From assembly GCF_023746535.1 (NCBI RefSeq), contig NZ_CP098747.1, positions 310,001-374,000 on the forward strand: a stretch of DNA of 64,000 bases, written 5' to 3'. Both the position numbers and the translations under genes were made by a program. Positions 1 through 9,289 of the stretch are shown piece after piece. Numbering within the stretch: position 1 is the stretch's first letter; each line of letters begins with the position of its first letter. The notes beneath the pieces are model-generated. The model had not been told where the DNA came from. It made no database searches and saw only the letters and a list, made by a program, of their open reading frames with translations. This DNA comes from Sneathiella marina (lineage in GTDB: Bacteria > Pseudomonadota > Alphaproteobacteria > Sneathiellales > Sneathiellaceae).

Positions 1-417
1 CCAATTGCCGCTTGGATGGCCGATCAGTTAGGTAGAAAACCTATGATGCTTGCAGGATCCTTTTTGTTAGCATTTGGCGCTATTCCCTTTTTCCATCTCA
101 TCCATACTACGGAACCAATGTATATCTTATTGGGGGAAATCGGGTTTGCCATCGGGATCTCGATTTTCAGCGGGGGTTTAAATGCTGCCAATGTTGAACT
201 GATGCCGACATCCGTCCGCTGCACCGGATTGGCTTTTTCCTATAATGCCTCGGTTGGAATATTTGGTGGTCTGACACCTTTAATCGTTACATGGCTACTC
301 ACAACAACAGGTGACCCTATTGCACCGGCGTACTGGATCGCTTTTGCCGGTGGTTTGTCATTGATTGCCACTTTGTTTTTATACCGCGAAACACAGCACA
401 AAGTGCTTTCACCTTAA
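1..417 (+). CDS. MFS transporter of the metabolite:H+ symporter type, C-terminal part (5' end outside the window)
   Basis: The reading frame is open from base 1 and runs to a TAA at 415-417, so the N-terminal part lies upstream of the window. The visible part starts with a cytoplasmic-loop motif (MADQLGRKP) typical of MFS permeases between helices, followed by about four hydrophobic segments. The text around residues 60-85 of the fragment (NVELMPTSVRCTGLAFSYN) resembles the MHS branch (proline/betaine, citrate or shikimate:H+ symporters), which commonly has an ELFPTRVRYTG-like stretch here. The substrate cannot be told. It converges on the Fe-ADH family gene with about 36 bases between stops and no obvious terminator hairpin. 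Confidence 0.85.
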   Translation, partial: PIAAWMADQLGRKPMMLAGSFLLAFGAIPFFHLIHTTEPMYILLGEIGFAIGISIFSGGLNAANVELMPTSVRCTGLAFSYNASVGIFGGLTPLIVTWLLTTTGDPIAPAYWIAFAGGLSLIATLFLYRETQHKVLSP

Positions 418-453
418 TAACGGTATTGTTCCGGTACCACTTGGTGAATTACA

Positions 454-1614
454 CTAGTTGGCCAAAGCAAGTATCCTAGATACTTCTGCAGTCGTCGTTA
501 TTGCTCTGGCGTTAGACTGGACGACTGGATGTGTCAGGGCGGCTTCCTTAATTTCCGTGAGGGCAGCGGCGGATACATCAATTTCGGATAATCTGTTTGG
601 AAGTCCGAGAAAGCCGATAAACTCCCGTAACGCCGGCCCAGCCTGTTGTGCAGTTTCAACGCCCAGAATTCTAGCTATCCTGCTTTGCGGACCTTCCGTT
701 GCCGGTAAATTATAATCCATTACAGCCGGAAGAAGTACGCAGGATGTCAATCCATGCGGGACGTGACCTATAACGCCAAGAAGATACCCCAAGCCATGGC
801 TTGCCCCCATTCTATATCTGGAAAGACCGGCAGTTGCGTAGTAAACACCCATTTGACTTTCAGCGCGGTCATCGAGATTTTGTCCGTCGCGACGTGAACC
901 TGACATACCGGAATGTAATAATTTAAGTCCTTCTGCGCAGGCATCGGCGATATCGGCATCAACCGCCGGTGCGCAAATAGTCTCAATAGCATGATCAATG
1001 GAGCGGACGCCCGAAGATAACCAAAGGCGCTCAGGTGTCTGCAGGCTCAATGTTGAACTGAGAATTATATGATCAGGTACGAGATGGTGATTTAGAAACC
1101 CTTCCTTACGTCCTGTTATGCTGCTTGTCGCACCGGCAAGAGGCGTAAATTCAGCTCCGGATAAAGTTGTTGGTACCGCGATATGCCTTAGGGGCCAATT
1201 TTCGATAACGGTTCCTTCTTTCGTTGCATAAGTATTTGCATCCAGTTCTTCGGGGCTGGTAATTTCCTTTGTTGCTACGATGAGTGCTATTTTTGTACCG
1301 TCTATGACGCTTCCGCCGCCAATGGACAAAATATGGGTTGCATTGTGACGTGTAATTTCTGCCGCCAATTCGAAAATGTTTTCATAGGGTGAATGTTCAC
1401 TCAGCAAACTGGTGACTGCGACAATTTTCTCACCTAGTGAGTTTCGCAGTTCAGAAACAACTTCCGAAGACATGTTGAGCGATCGGGATATTGAGACGAG
1501 AATTCGAGCGTCGGCGGTGTTGACAACAATATCAGAAACAGCGCGCGAGACATCTTGCTCCACGATCAGTCGGTTCTTCATTTCTGCTAAATCTGGAAAA
1601 GGCGTATCAGTCAT
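454..1614 (-). CDS. iron-containing alcohol dehydrogenase family protein, maleylacetate-reductase-like
   Basis: The 386-residue product has the family layout: an NAD-binding N-terminal half with GGGSVIDGTK near residue 98 and a helical C-terminal half with HGLGYLLG and GHVPHGLTSCVLLP, which would carry two histidine metal ligands. The segment PTTLSGAEFTPLAGAT is characteristic of maleylacetate reductase and close relatives, which reduce maleylacetate to 3-oxoadipate in aromatic degradation. Where classical Fe-ADHs have an Asp four residues before the first His ligand, this protein has Arg (RSIDH), so metal dependence is doubtful. The ATG at 1614 is chosen because GGGGAG lies just upstream; the frame can extend to a TTG at 1650 with no ribosome binding site. 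No other aromatic-degradation genes are nearby, so the substrate stays open. Confidence 0.75.
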   Translation of the reverse strand: MTDTPFPDLAEMKNRLIVEQDVSRAVSDIVVNTADARILVSISRSLNMSSEVVSELRNSLGEKIVAVTSLLSEHSPYENIFELAAEITRHNATHILSIGGGSVIDGTKIALIVATKEITSPEELDANTYATKEGTVIENWPLRHIAVPTTLSGAEFTPLAGATSSITGRKEGFLNHHLVPDHIILSSTLSLQTPERLWLSSGVRSIDHAIETICAPAVDADIADACAEGLKLLHSGMSGSRRDGQNLDDRAESQMGVYYATAGLSRYRMGASHGLGYLLGVIGHVPHGLTSCVLLPAVMDYNLPATEGPQSRIARILGVETAQQAGPALREFIGFLGLPNRLSEIDVSAAALTEIKEAALTHPVVQSNARAITTTAEVSRILALAN

Positions 1615-1692
1615 TGGACTCCCCATTTTCTGGATGTTGTTTTTACCCAAATATCAATATAACGCGTTCGTAGAATTATGTATGCCGATTTT

Positions 1693-2823
1693 CTAATGCC
1701 GAAAGGAAACGTCTTTTAAGTAATCCTGGGATCTCATCTCCATCAACCGAGACACCGTTCTGGCAAACTCAAAATTTCCATCGCCTTGAAGATAAAGGTC
1801 TTCGGCATTAACTTCAGCCGAGATTACTAAATTCGCCCCCGCTTCATACAATATGTCGACCAACGTGACGAAACGTTTGGATTCGTTTCTTCTGGCGGGG
1901 CTTAACTGCGGTACGTTGGCGAGTAATACAGAATGAAAATGTTCGACCAAAGTCAGATAGTCAGAAGCACCAAGCGGGCGACTGCACAGTTCTTCGAATT
2001 CGAAACGGGCGACGTTTCTTGCGCAAATTTTGACCTCTAAATCCCGACCTTGAGTTGTCAAAACCATTGAATGAGGCATGGATCCTTCCGTAAGTTCATC
2101 AAACAGCCGATCCATTTCTTTTGCAGTAGTGTCGTTCAAAGGGCTAAAATAAACGGGATTTTTCGCCAAGCGGTCGAGTCGGTAATCTGTTCCGCCATCA
2201 AGATGGAGTACATCTAGTTGATCCTTTATCATCTCGATGAACGGAAGGAAGAGTTCTCGGTTAAGGCCGTCTTTGTAAAGGTCTTCGGGAATCCGATTAG
2301 ATGTTGCGACGACGACGACACCTTGCTGAAAAAGATGCTCGAACAACCGGCCTAAAATCATTGCATCTGCAACGTCAGTCACCTGAAATTCGTCGAAACA
2401 GAGAAGCCAGTACTCCTCCGTAATTGAATTTGCTAGTGAGGCAATGGGATCATCCCCGATTTTGGTTTCACTTTGACGCCATTTATGGATGAAGGCATGT
2501 ACTTCTAACATGAAGGCATGAAAATGTACGCGTCGCTTGTGACGACTTGAAACTGTATCAAAAAATAAATCCATGAGCATGGATTTGCCTCTGCCTACAT
2601 CTCCATACATATATATTCCCTGGGGAGGTTCGACGCGTGGCTTGCGGGCGCCCAGCCGGAATATCTCTGTCCATTTGGTACTTGTTCTGGGGTCGTAGTT
2701 GGCCAGGCGACGATGTAGTGTCTGTAGCTTTTCGACGGCTAACAACTGAATTGGGTCAGGTTGCAACGCATGGGTCGCCAACAAATTTCGATATGTTTCG
2801 AGAGGGCTGGGCGAATTCGTCAT
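1693..2823 (-). CDS. zapE: cell division protein ZapE (AFG1-like P-loop ATPase)
   Basis: The 376-residue protein matches the AFG1/ZapE ATPase family along its length. It has a Walker A in GDVGRGKSML near residue 75, a Walker B with the sensor-like stretch CFDEFQVTDVADA, and ATSNRIPEDLYKDGLNR downstream. ZapE in gammaproteobacteria associates with the divisome and destabilises FtsZ bundles. In alphaproteobacteria the gene usually sits just upstream of mdh, as here, but is transcribed away from it. The ATG at 2823 has only a weak purine tract upstream. A 354-base intergenic region separates it from mdh and must hold both promoters. Confidence 0.93.
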   Translation of the reverse strand: MTNSPSPLETYRNLLATHALQPDPIQLLAVEKLQTLHRRLANYDPRTSTKWTEIFRLGARKPRVEPPQGIYMYGDVGRGKSMLMDLFFDTVSSRHKRRVHFHAFMLEVHAFIHKWRQSETKIGDDPIASLANSITEEYWLLCFDEFQVTDVADAMILGRLFEHLFQQGVVVVATSNRIPEDLYKDGLNRELFLPFIEMIKDQLDVLHLDGGTDYRLDRLAKNPVYFSPLNDTTAKEMDRLFDELTEGSMPHSMVLTTQGRDLEVKICARNVARFEFEELCSRPLGASDYLTLVEHFHSVLLANVPQLSPARRNESKRFVTLVDILYEAGANLVISAEVNAEDLYLQGDGNFEFARTVSRLMEMRSQDYLKDVSFRH

Positions 2824-3080
2824 GATATTATAAAGGCAAACACTACAAAAAGGATATCCGGTAAGCGGGCTCTATTGATCTGTAGCGGCTTCGTAACTGT
2901 CTGGCAACGATCAGAAGTCGTTTTTTGATTCATTTTATTACAACGAAGATGGGATAATTTTATCTTAATCAGCATAACGTGAGCAGTGGTGATTGGATTT
3001 TGCTTCCCTATTTGTTCAATCCTTTGTCTTAGAATTCCGAATTTGTAAAAAAATTCAACTAATTTACCGGCGTATCTTGC

Positions 3081-3115
3081 TCTCGGACTGGAAACGGGGT
3101 AGTACCCCTTCGAGA
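3081..3115 (+). promoter_or_regulatory. mdh leader hairpin 1
   Basis: An outer stem TCTCG (3081-3085) pairs with CGAGA (3111-3115) and encloses an inner stem GGGG (3096-3099) / CCCC (3105-3108) with a TAGTA loop. It is followed nine bases later by a second, longer hairpin. Both would lie in the 5' untranslated part of the mdh mRNA if transcription starts upstream of 3081, which is not proven. Confidence 0.4.
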
Positions 3116-3124
3116 ATAATCAAA

Positions 3125-3154
3125 GAGGACTTTCTGTCTTCTCAGAGAGCCCTC
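3125..3154 (+). promoter_or_regulatory. mdh leader hairpin 2
   Basis: Arms GAGGACTTTCTG (3125-3136) and CAGAGAGCCCTC (3143-3154) pair over 12 positions with one mismatch and one G-T wobble, closing a six-base TCTTCT loop. It ends 13 bases before the mdh ribosome binding site and 23 bases before the ATG, with no T-run, so it is not a terminator. It could be an mRNA-stabilising or translation-controlling structure. Confidence 0.5.
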
Positions 3155-3162
3155 CCACATAG

Positions 3163-4143
<981 letters not shown>

Positions 4144-4152
4144 GTCGTTTAT

Positions 4153-4188
4153 AAGGGGTGCAACAATAACCGGTTGTGCCCCTTTTTT
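4153..4188 (+). terminator. intrinsic terminator between mdh and sucC
   Basis: Stem AAGGGGTGCAAC (4153-4164) pairs with GTTGTGCCCCTT (4173-4184) over 12 bp with two G-T wobbles and an eight-base loop, followed by a run of six T. It sits 9 bases after the mdh stop. It means sucC very likely has its own promoter, or that readthrough sets the ratio of mdh to the suc genes. Confidence 0.9.
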
Positions 4189-4196
4189 ACGGTGCT

Positions 4197-4225
4197 ATAA
4201 CTTAAGTCGAAATAACTTATATAAT
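4197..4225 (+). promoter_or_regulatory. sucC: possible sucC promoter (-10 only)
   Basis: A TATAAT hexamer stands at 4220-4225, between the mdh terminator and the sucC start at 4275. The sequence 17 bases upstream (ATAACT, 4197-4202) is a poor -35, so this is a weak call supported mainly by the terminator before it, which requires a promoter somewhere in this gap. Confidence 0.25.
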
Positions 4226-4274
4226 TAATGGGTCGACAGGGCGTCAGCCGAAACAAAGTGAACAGCGGAATACA

Positions 4275-5444
4275 ATGAATATTCATGAATATCAGGCCAA
4301 GAGCCTGCTTGCGAAATATGGTGTGACAGTACCAAAAGGTGGCGTCGCATATACAGCAGAAGAAGCCAAAACAGTGGCGCAGGAACTTGGCGGTCCGGTT
4401 TGGGTCGTGAAATCACAAATTCACGCTGGTGGCCGCGGTCTGGGTGGCGGTGTAAAAGTTGTCAAATCAATAGAAGAAGTGTCTGAAACGGCAAAAGCCA
4501 TGATTGGCATGCAGCTGGTGACACATCAGACCGGCCCGGAAGGCAAAGAAGTTAAACGGGTCTATGTCGAAGATGGATGTGATATTGCGCGTGAACTTTA
4601 TTTGGGGGCGATCATAGATCGTGCGAAAGACTGCGTTACCTTTATGGCGTCGACTGAAGGTGGAATGGAAATTGAAGAAGTTGCTGCTGCAACACCTGAG
4701 AAAATCCATATGGTTAGCATAGACCCTGCAACGGGTATCATGCCTTTTCATGCCCGAAAAATTGCCTTCGGCCTCGGACTAGAAGGAAAACAAGTCGGCG
4801 CAGCTGTTAAATTCATTACCGCCTTGTATAAATCCATCATCGATACAGATGCAAGCTTGGTTGAAATTAATCCATTGGTGATTACAGGCGGAGGTGAGGT
4901 CATCGCACTTGATGCGAAAATGAATTTTGATGACAATGCGTTGTTCCGTCATAAAGATATTGCGGAATTACGGGATCCGGATGAGGAAGATCCCTCGGAA
5001 CTCGAAGCCGCTCAGTATGACCTCAACTACATCAAGCTCGATGGAAACATTGGGTGCATGGTCAACGGTGCGGGCCTTGCAATGGCAACAATGGATATTA
5101 TTCAGCTGAATGGCGGCTCTCCTGCAAACTTCCTGGATGTTGGCGGTGGAGCAACAAAAGAAAAAGTAACCGAGGCCTTCAAGATCATTCTTAAGGATGA
5201 CAATGTCGAGGGAATTCTGGTCAATATTTTTGGCGGTATCATGCGGTGTGATGTGATTGCCGAAGGTGTTGTCGTTGCTGCAAGAGAAGTTGCATTGAGT
5301 GTTCCTTTGGTCGTACGCCTTGAAGGCACGAATGTCGACCTCGGTAAGAAAATTTTGGCCGAATCCGGCCTTCCAATCCTTTCTGCAGACGATCTTGGTG
5401 ATGCAGCGGTGAAAATAGTTAAAGCAGTGAAGGAGGCCGCGTAA
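4275..5444 (+). CDS. sucC: succinate-CoA ligase, ADP-forming, beta subunit
   Basis: The 389-residue subunit carries the nucleotide-binding part of succinyl-CoA synthetase, which makes ATP or GTP while splitting succinyl-CoA. It starts with the conserved MNIHEYQAK and shows the ATP-grasp signature around [16 protein letters not shown] near residue 195, and the CoA-ligase segment FLDVGGGA and [13 protein letters not shown]. The length equals that of bacterial SucC. The stop codon overlaps the sucD start (TAATG), so the two are translationally coupled. Confidence 0.98.
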   Translation: MNIHEYQAKSLLAKYGVTVPKGGVAYTAEEAKTVAQELGGPVWVVKSQIHAGGRGLGGGVKVVKSIEEVSETAKAMIGMQLVTHQTGPEGKEVKRVYVEDGCDIARELYLGAIIDRAKDCVTFMASTEGGMEIEEVAAATPEKIHMVSIDPATGIMPFHARKIAFGLGLEGKQVGAAVKFITALYKSIIDTDASLVEINPLVITGGGEVIALDAKMNFDDNALFRHKDIAELRDPDEEDPSELEAAQYDLNYIKLDGNIGCMVNGAGLAMATMDIIQLNGGSPANFLDVGGGATKEKVTEAFKIILKDDNVEGILVNIFGGIMRCDVIAEGVVVAAREVALSVPLVVRLEGTNVDLGKKILAESGLPILSADDLGDAAVKIVKAVKEAA

Positions 5445-6319
5445 TGGCCGTTCTCGTTAATAGAGATACAAAAGTTATCTGTCAGGGTTTTACTGGTTCG
5501 CAAGGAACCTTCCACTCTGAGCAAGCGATTGCTTATGGAACAAACATGGTTGGCGGTGTGACGCCAGGTAAAGGTGGTGAAAGTCATCTTGATCTTCCGA
5601 TTTTCAATACAGTTGACGAAGCCGCGCAAGTTACCGGGGCCAATGCAAGTGTCATTTATGTTCCGCCGCCATTTGCTGCTGATGCCATTCTTGAAGCCGT
5701 AGATGCAGGTATTGAGCTTGTGGTGTGTATTACCGAAGGAATTCCCGTGTTGGATATGGTTCGGGTAAAGCGTGCGCTAAAAGATAGCAAGACGCGACTG
5801 ATTGGACCGAATTGTCCGGGCGTTATTACACCCGATGAATGCAAAATTGGAATTATGCCTGGGCATATTCACCGGCGTGGAAAAGTCGGTATTGTTTCCC
5901 GGTCCGGTACATTGACTTATGAAGCGGTCGCGCAAACCACGGCGGCTGGCCTAGGTCAGACAACCTGTATCGGTATTGGCGGTGATCCGGTTAATGGCAC
6001 GAATTTTATCGATTGTCTTGATTTATTCCTTGGGGATGACGAGACAGAATCGATCATCATGATTGGTGAAATTGGCGGTTCTGCGGAAGAAGAAGCGGCG
6101 GAATTCCTGAAATCTTCGAAAACCAAGAAGCCGGTTGTTGGATTTATTGCGGGTGTTACAGCGCCTCCAGGCCGTCGAATGGGACATGCGGGTGCCATCA
6201 TTTCTGGCGGAAAAGGTGGCGCAGAAGACAAAATGGATGCTATGCGCAGTGCGGGTATTACGGTTTCTGACAGTCCGTCTGCGCTTGGTTCTACGTTGGT
6301 AAGAGTTTTGAAAGGCTAA
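5444..6319 (+). CDS. sucD: succinate-CoA ligase alpha subunit
   Basis: The 291-residue subunit binds CoA through its N-terminal Rossmann domain ([13 protein letters not shown]) and carries the phosphorylated active-site histidine in [10 protein letters not shown] (His248). The [10 protein letters not shown] stretch is typical of the family. It overlaps the sucC stop by one base, as expected for stoichiometric production of the heterotetramer. After its stop comes a 72-base gap with two hairpins before sucA. Confidence 0.98.
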   Translation: MAVLVNRDTKVICQGFTGSQGTFHSEQAIAYGTNMVGGVTPGKGGESHLDLPIFNTVDEAAQVTGANASVIYVPPPFAADAILEAVDAGIELVVCITEGIPVLDMVRVKRALKDSKTRLIGPNCPGVITPDECKIGIMPGHIHRRGKVGIVSRSGTLTYEAVAQTTAAGLGQTTCIGIGGDPVNGTNFIDCLDLFLGDDETESIIMIGEIGGSAEEEAAEFLKSSKTKKPVVGFIAGVTAPPGRRMGHAGAIISGGKGGAEDKMDAMRSAGITVSDSPSALGSTLVRVLKG

Positions 6320-6341
6320 GGCTCTATAATTAGCCTTAATT
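6318..6341 (+). other. weak hairpin after sucD
   Basis: AAGGCT (6318-6323) can pair with AGCCTT (6332-6337), followed by an A/T-rich tail containing TTTTT. The six-pair stem with an eight-base loop is weak; it may attenuate or mark an mRNA processing point between sucD and sucA rather than end transcription. Confidence 0.3.
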
Positions 6342-6361
6342 TTTATACAAGTACTTAGGGA

Positions 6362-6379
6362 GGCGGGGGAAACCCCGCC
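6362..6379 (+). promoter_or_regulatory. GC-rich tetraloop hairpin just before sucA
   Basis: Perfect stem GGCGGGG (6362-6368) / CCCCGCC (6373-6379) closed by a GAAA tetraloop, one of the most stable loop types known. It ends 12 bases before the sucA ATG, has no T-run, and takes in part of the GGGAGG sequence at 6358-6363, the best Shine-Dalgarno match near this start. This suggests a role in translation or in protecting the sucAB-lpd part of the mRNA. Confidence 0.6.
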
Positions 6380-6391
6380 GATTGACCGGAA

Positions 6392-9280
6392 ATGGCCCAA
6401 CAACTGGACAACTCTTCATTTCTCTTTGGCTCTAACGCCGGATTCATTGAGGACCTTTACGCTCGCTACTTAGACGACCCAGCTTCTGTTGATGAAAGCT
6501 GGCAACAATATTTCCAATCTCTGGGCGACGACGCCGAAACCGTTTTGGCGGAAAGTCGCGGCGCTCCATGGACACCGTCAAATGGGTTTGATCCGGAAGA
6601 CGAATATGAAATTCTTGGTAACGCCGCCAATCGTGCAACAGAAATCGCAATTGAATCCGGTGCAGAGCAACAAGATGTCCGCGCGGCGGCGATAGATACG
6701 ATACGGGCACTGATGCTGATCCGCTCCTATCGGGTAAGAGGGCATCTAAAAGCCAATCTTGATCCACTGGGATTGGAAATTCCGAAAGAACATCCGGAAC
6801 TCAACCCAACCACTTACGGGTTTGCTGAATCCGATTGGGATCGTAAAATATTTCTCGACAATGTGTTGGGACTGGAAACAGGGACAATTCGGGAAATCCT
6901 GGCGATCGTCAAACGAACTTACTGTTCGACAATCGGCGTTGAATTTATGCATATTCAGGAACCGGATCAGAAAGCCTGGATACAGGAGCGCATTGAAGGG
7001 CGGCACAAGGAAGTATCTTTTACTGCTGAAGGCAAGATTGCGATTTTGCGGAAACTGATTGAAACCGAAGGGTTTGAGCATTTCCTCAACGTCAAATACA
7101 CGGGAACCAAGAGGTTTGGCCTAGATGGTGGTGAATCTCTGGTCCCGGCAATGGAAGGTATTATCAAGCGCGGCGGTCAGTTGGGTGTACAGGAAATCAT
7201 CCTTGGCATGCCCCATCGTGGTCGCCTGAACGTACTTACGAATGTGATGGCCAAACCATTCCGTGCGGTTTTTTCTGAATTTCAGGGAAGCCCGGCAAAT
7301 CCTGAGGACGTCGAAGGCTCGGGCGATGTAAAGTATCATCTGGGCACGTCATCAGATCGTGAGTTCGATGGCAACAATGTTCATTTATCATTGACAGCAA
7401 ACCCGTCGCATTTGGAAGCCGTCAATCCGGTTGTTTTAGGTAAAGCCCGGGCAAAGCAAGCTCAGATCGGCGAAGATGTGGGCGGTCAGGTTATGCCTTT
7501 GCTACTTCATGGTGACGCCGCTTTTGCCGGACAGGGAATTGTAGCCGAGTGTTTTGGCCTTTCAGAGTTGAAAGGGTATCGCACGTCAGGAACCATTCAT
7601 TTTGTTGTTAATAACCAGATCGGTTTTACAACCAGCCCAAAATATTCTCGCTCCAGCCCCTATCCTTCTGACGTCGGTAAAATGGTACAGGCACCAATTT
7701 TCCATGTAAACGGAGATGATCCTGAGGCGGTTTGCCATGTGGCGAAAATTGCGACAGAGTTTCGTCAGCTTTTCCAGATTGACGTTGTTATTGATATGTT
7801 CTGTTATCGTCGACATGGTCATAACGAAGGTGACGAACCCGCCTTTACACAACCGCTTATGTACCGGACGATTGCGCAGCATCCGACGACCATGCAAATT
7901 TATGCGAAGAAGCTAATTGCAGAAGGCGTTCTTTCTGAAAAAGACGTTGAAACAATTATTTCTGAGTTTAAGGATTATCTGGAGAAGCAATTTGAAACGG
8001 CAACAAGCTTCAAGCCGAACAAAGCAGATTGGTTTGAAGGTCGCTGGCAGGGGTTTGAAAGAGCTGACGAGGGTGCACGCCGCGGTACGACAGCTATTGA
8101 TATCGATGAGCTAAGGGCCATTGGTAACAAACTGACAGAAGTCCCTGCGGATCACAATGTTCACCGCACCTTGCAAAGAGTATTGAAGTCGAAGAAAAAG
8201 ATGATCGATACAGGTGCCAATATTGACTGGGCGACTGCGGAAGCCTTGGCATTTGGATCTCTTCTAAAGGAAAATGTACCGGTTCGGTTATCGGGCCAGG
8301 ACTGTGGCCGCGGAACGTTCTCACAGCGCCATTCGGTGATTGTCGATCAGGTTACGGAGGGACGGTATATCCCGCTGAATAACTTGGAAGGCGAGCAAGC
8401 TCACTATGAGGTTATCGACAGCTTGCTTTCGGAAGCTGCGGTACTTGGATATGAATATGGCTATACACTGGCTGAACCTAATGCTCTGGTCTTGTGGGAA
8501 GCGCAGTTTGGTGATTTCGCCAATGGTGCGCAGGTCATCATCGATCAGTTTATTTCCAGCGGCGAGTCCAAATGGCTGCGTATGAGTGGATTGGTAATGC
8601 TTCTTCCGCATGGCTATGAGGGGCAGGGACCGGAACATTCATCGGCTCGCCTGGAAAGATACCTGCAGATGTCAGCGGAAGACAATTGGCAGGTTATCAA
8701 TTGCACCACACCAGCAAACTATTTTCACGCATTGCGCCGTCAAATACATCGTAAATTCAGAAAACCGCTTGTGGTAATGACTCCGAAATCATTGTTGCGG
8801 CATAAGCAGGCAGTATCGACGTTTGACGAAATGGGGCCGGGCTCCGCATTTCATCGTGTTTTATATGATAATGAAAAGCTGTGTGCTGATAAAGATGTCA
8901 AGCGCATCGTGCTTTGCTCTGGCAAAGTCTATTATGATTTGCATGCCCGCCGTGAGGAGCTCGGAGATAAAGAAACCTACTTCCTGAGACTGGAGCAGCT
9001 CTATCCTTTTCCATATCAGGCGCTGGAAGCGGAAATGAAAAACTTCAAGCATGTGGAAGAAGTTGTATGGTGTCAGGAAGAGCCCAAAAACATGGGGGCT
9101 TGGGCATTTGCCGAGCCGCATCTGGAGCAGGTTTTTGAAAATCTGAAAATGAAAAAGGTTACCCGTCCACGATATGCAGGTCGTAAGGCGTCGGCCTCGA
9201 CCGCAACGGGTCTTTTAAAGAAACATAATCTACAGCAAAAAGCATTGGTCGATGACGCATTAGGCGTTGCACCAGAATAG
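6392..9280 (+). CDS. sucA: 2-oxoglutarate dehydrogenase E1 component
   Basis: The 962-residue thiamine-diphosphate enzyme decarboxylates 2-oxoglutarate and passes the succinyl group to the lipoyl arm of SucB. The N-terminus (NSSFLFGSNAGFIEDLYARY) is the E2-interacting segment seen in OdhA/SucA. GMPHRGRLNVLTNVM near residue 270, HGDAAFAGQG and the RRHGHNEGDEP region mark the ThDP-binding domain, and the C-terminal third is the transketolase-like pyrimidine-binding and C-terminal domains. The length is usual for alphaproteobacterial SucA. The ATG has only a short GGA upstream next to a stable hairpin, which could limit initiation. Confidence 0.98.
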   Translation: MAQQLDNSSFLFGSNAGFIEDLYARYLDDPASVDESWQQYFQSLGDDAETVLAESRGAPWTPSNGFDPEDEYEILGNAANRATEIAIESGAEQQDVRAAAIDTIRALMLIRSYRVRGHLKANLDPLGLEIPKEHPELNPTTYGFAESDWDRKIFLDNVLGLETGTIREILAIVKRTYCSTIGVEFMHIQEPDQKAWIQERIEGRHKEVSFTAEGKIAILRKLIETEGFEHFLNVKYTGTKRFGLDGGESLVPAMEGIIKRGGQLGVQEIILGMPHRGRLNVLTNVMAKPFRAVFSEFQGSPANPEDVEGSGDVKYHLGTSSDREFDGNNVHLSLTANPSHLEAVNPVVLGKARAKQAQIGEDVGGQVMPLLLHGDAAFAGQGIVAECFGLSELKGYRTSGTIHFVVNNQIGFTTSPKYSRSSPYPSDVGKMVQAPIFHVNGDDPEAVCHVAKIATEFRQLFQIDVVIDMFCYRRHGHNEGDEPAFTQPLMYRTIAQHPTTMQIYAKKLIAEGVLSEKDVETIISEFKDYLEKQFETATSFKPNKADWFEGRWQGFERADEGARRGTTAIDIDELRAIGNKLTEVPADHNVHRTLQRVLKSKKKMIDTGANIDWATAEALAFGSLLKENVPVRLSGQDCGRGTFSQRHSVIVDQVTEGRYIPLNNLEGEQAHYEVIDSLLSEAAVLGYEYGYTLAEPNALVLWEAQFGDFANGAQVIIDQFISSGESKWLRMSGLVMLLPHGYEGQGPEHSSARLERYLQMSAEDNWQVINCTTPANYFHALRRQIHRKFRKPLVVMTPKSLLRHKQAVSTFDEMGPGSAFHRVLYDNEKLCADKDVKRIVLCSGKVYYDLHARREELGDKETYFLRLEQLYPFPYQALEAEMKNFKHVEEVVWCQEEPKNMGAWAFAEPHLEQVFENLKMKKVTRPRYAGRKASASTATGLLKKHNLQQKALVDDALGVAPE

Positions 9281-9289
9281 GAAGTCAAA

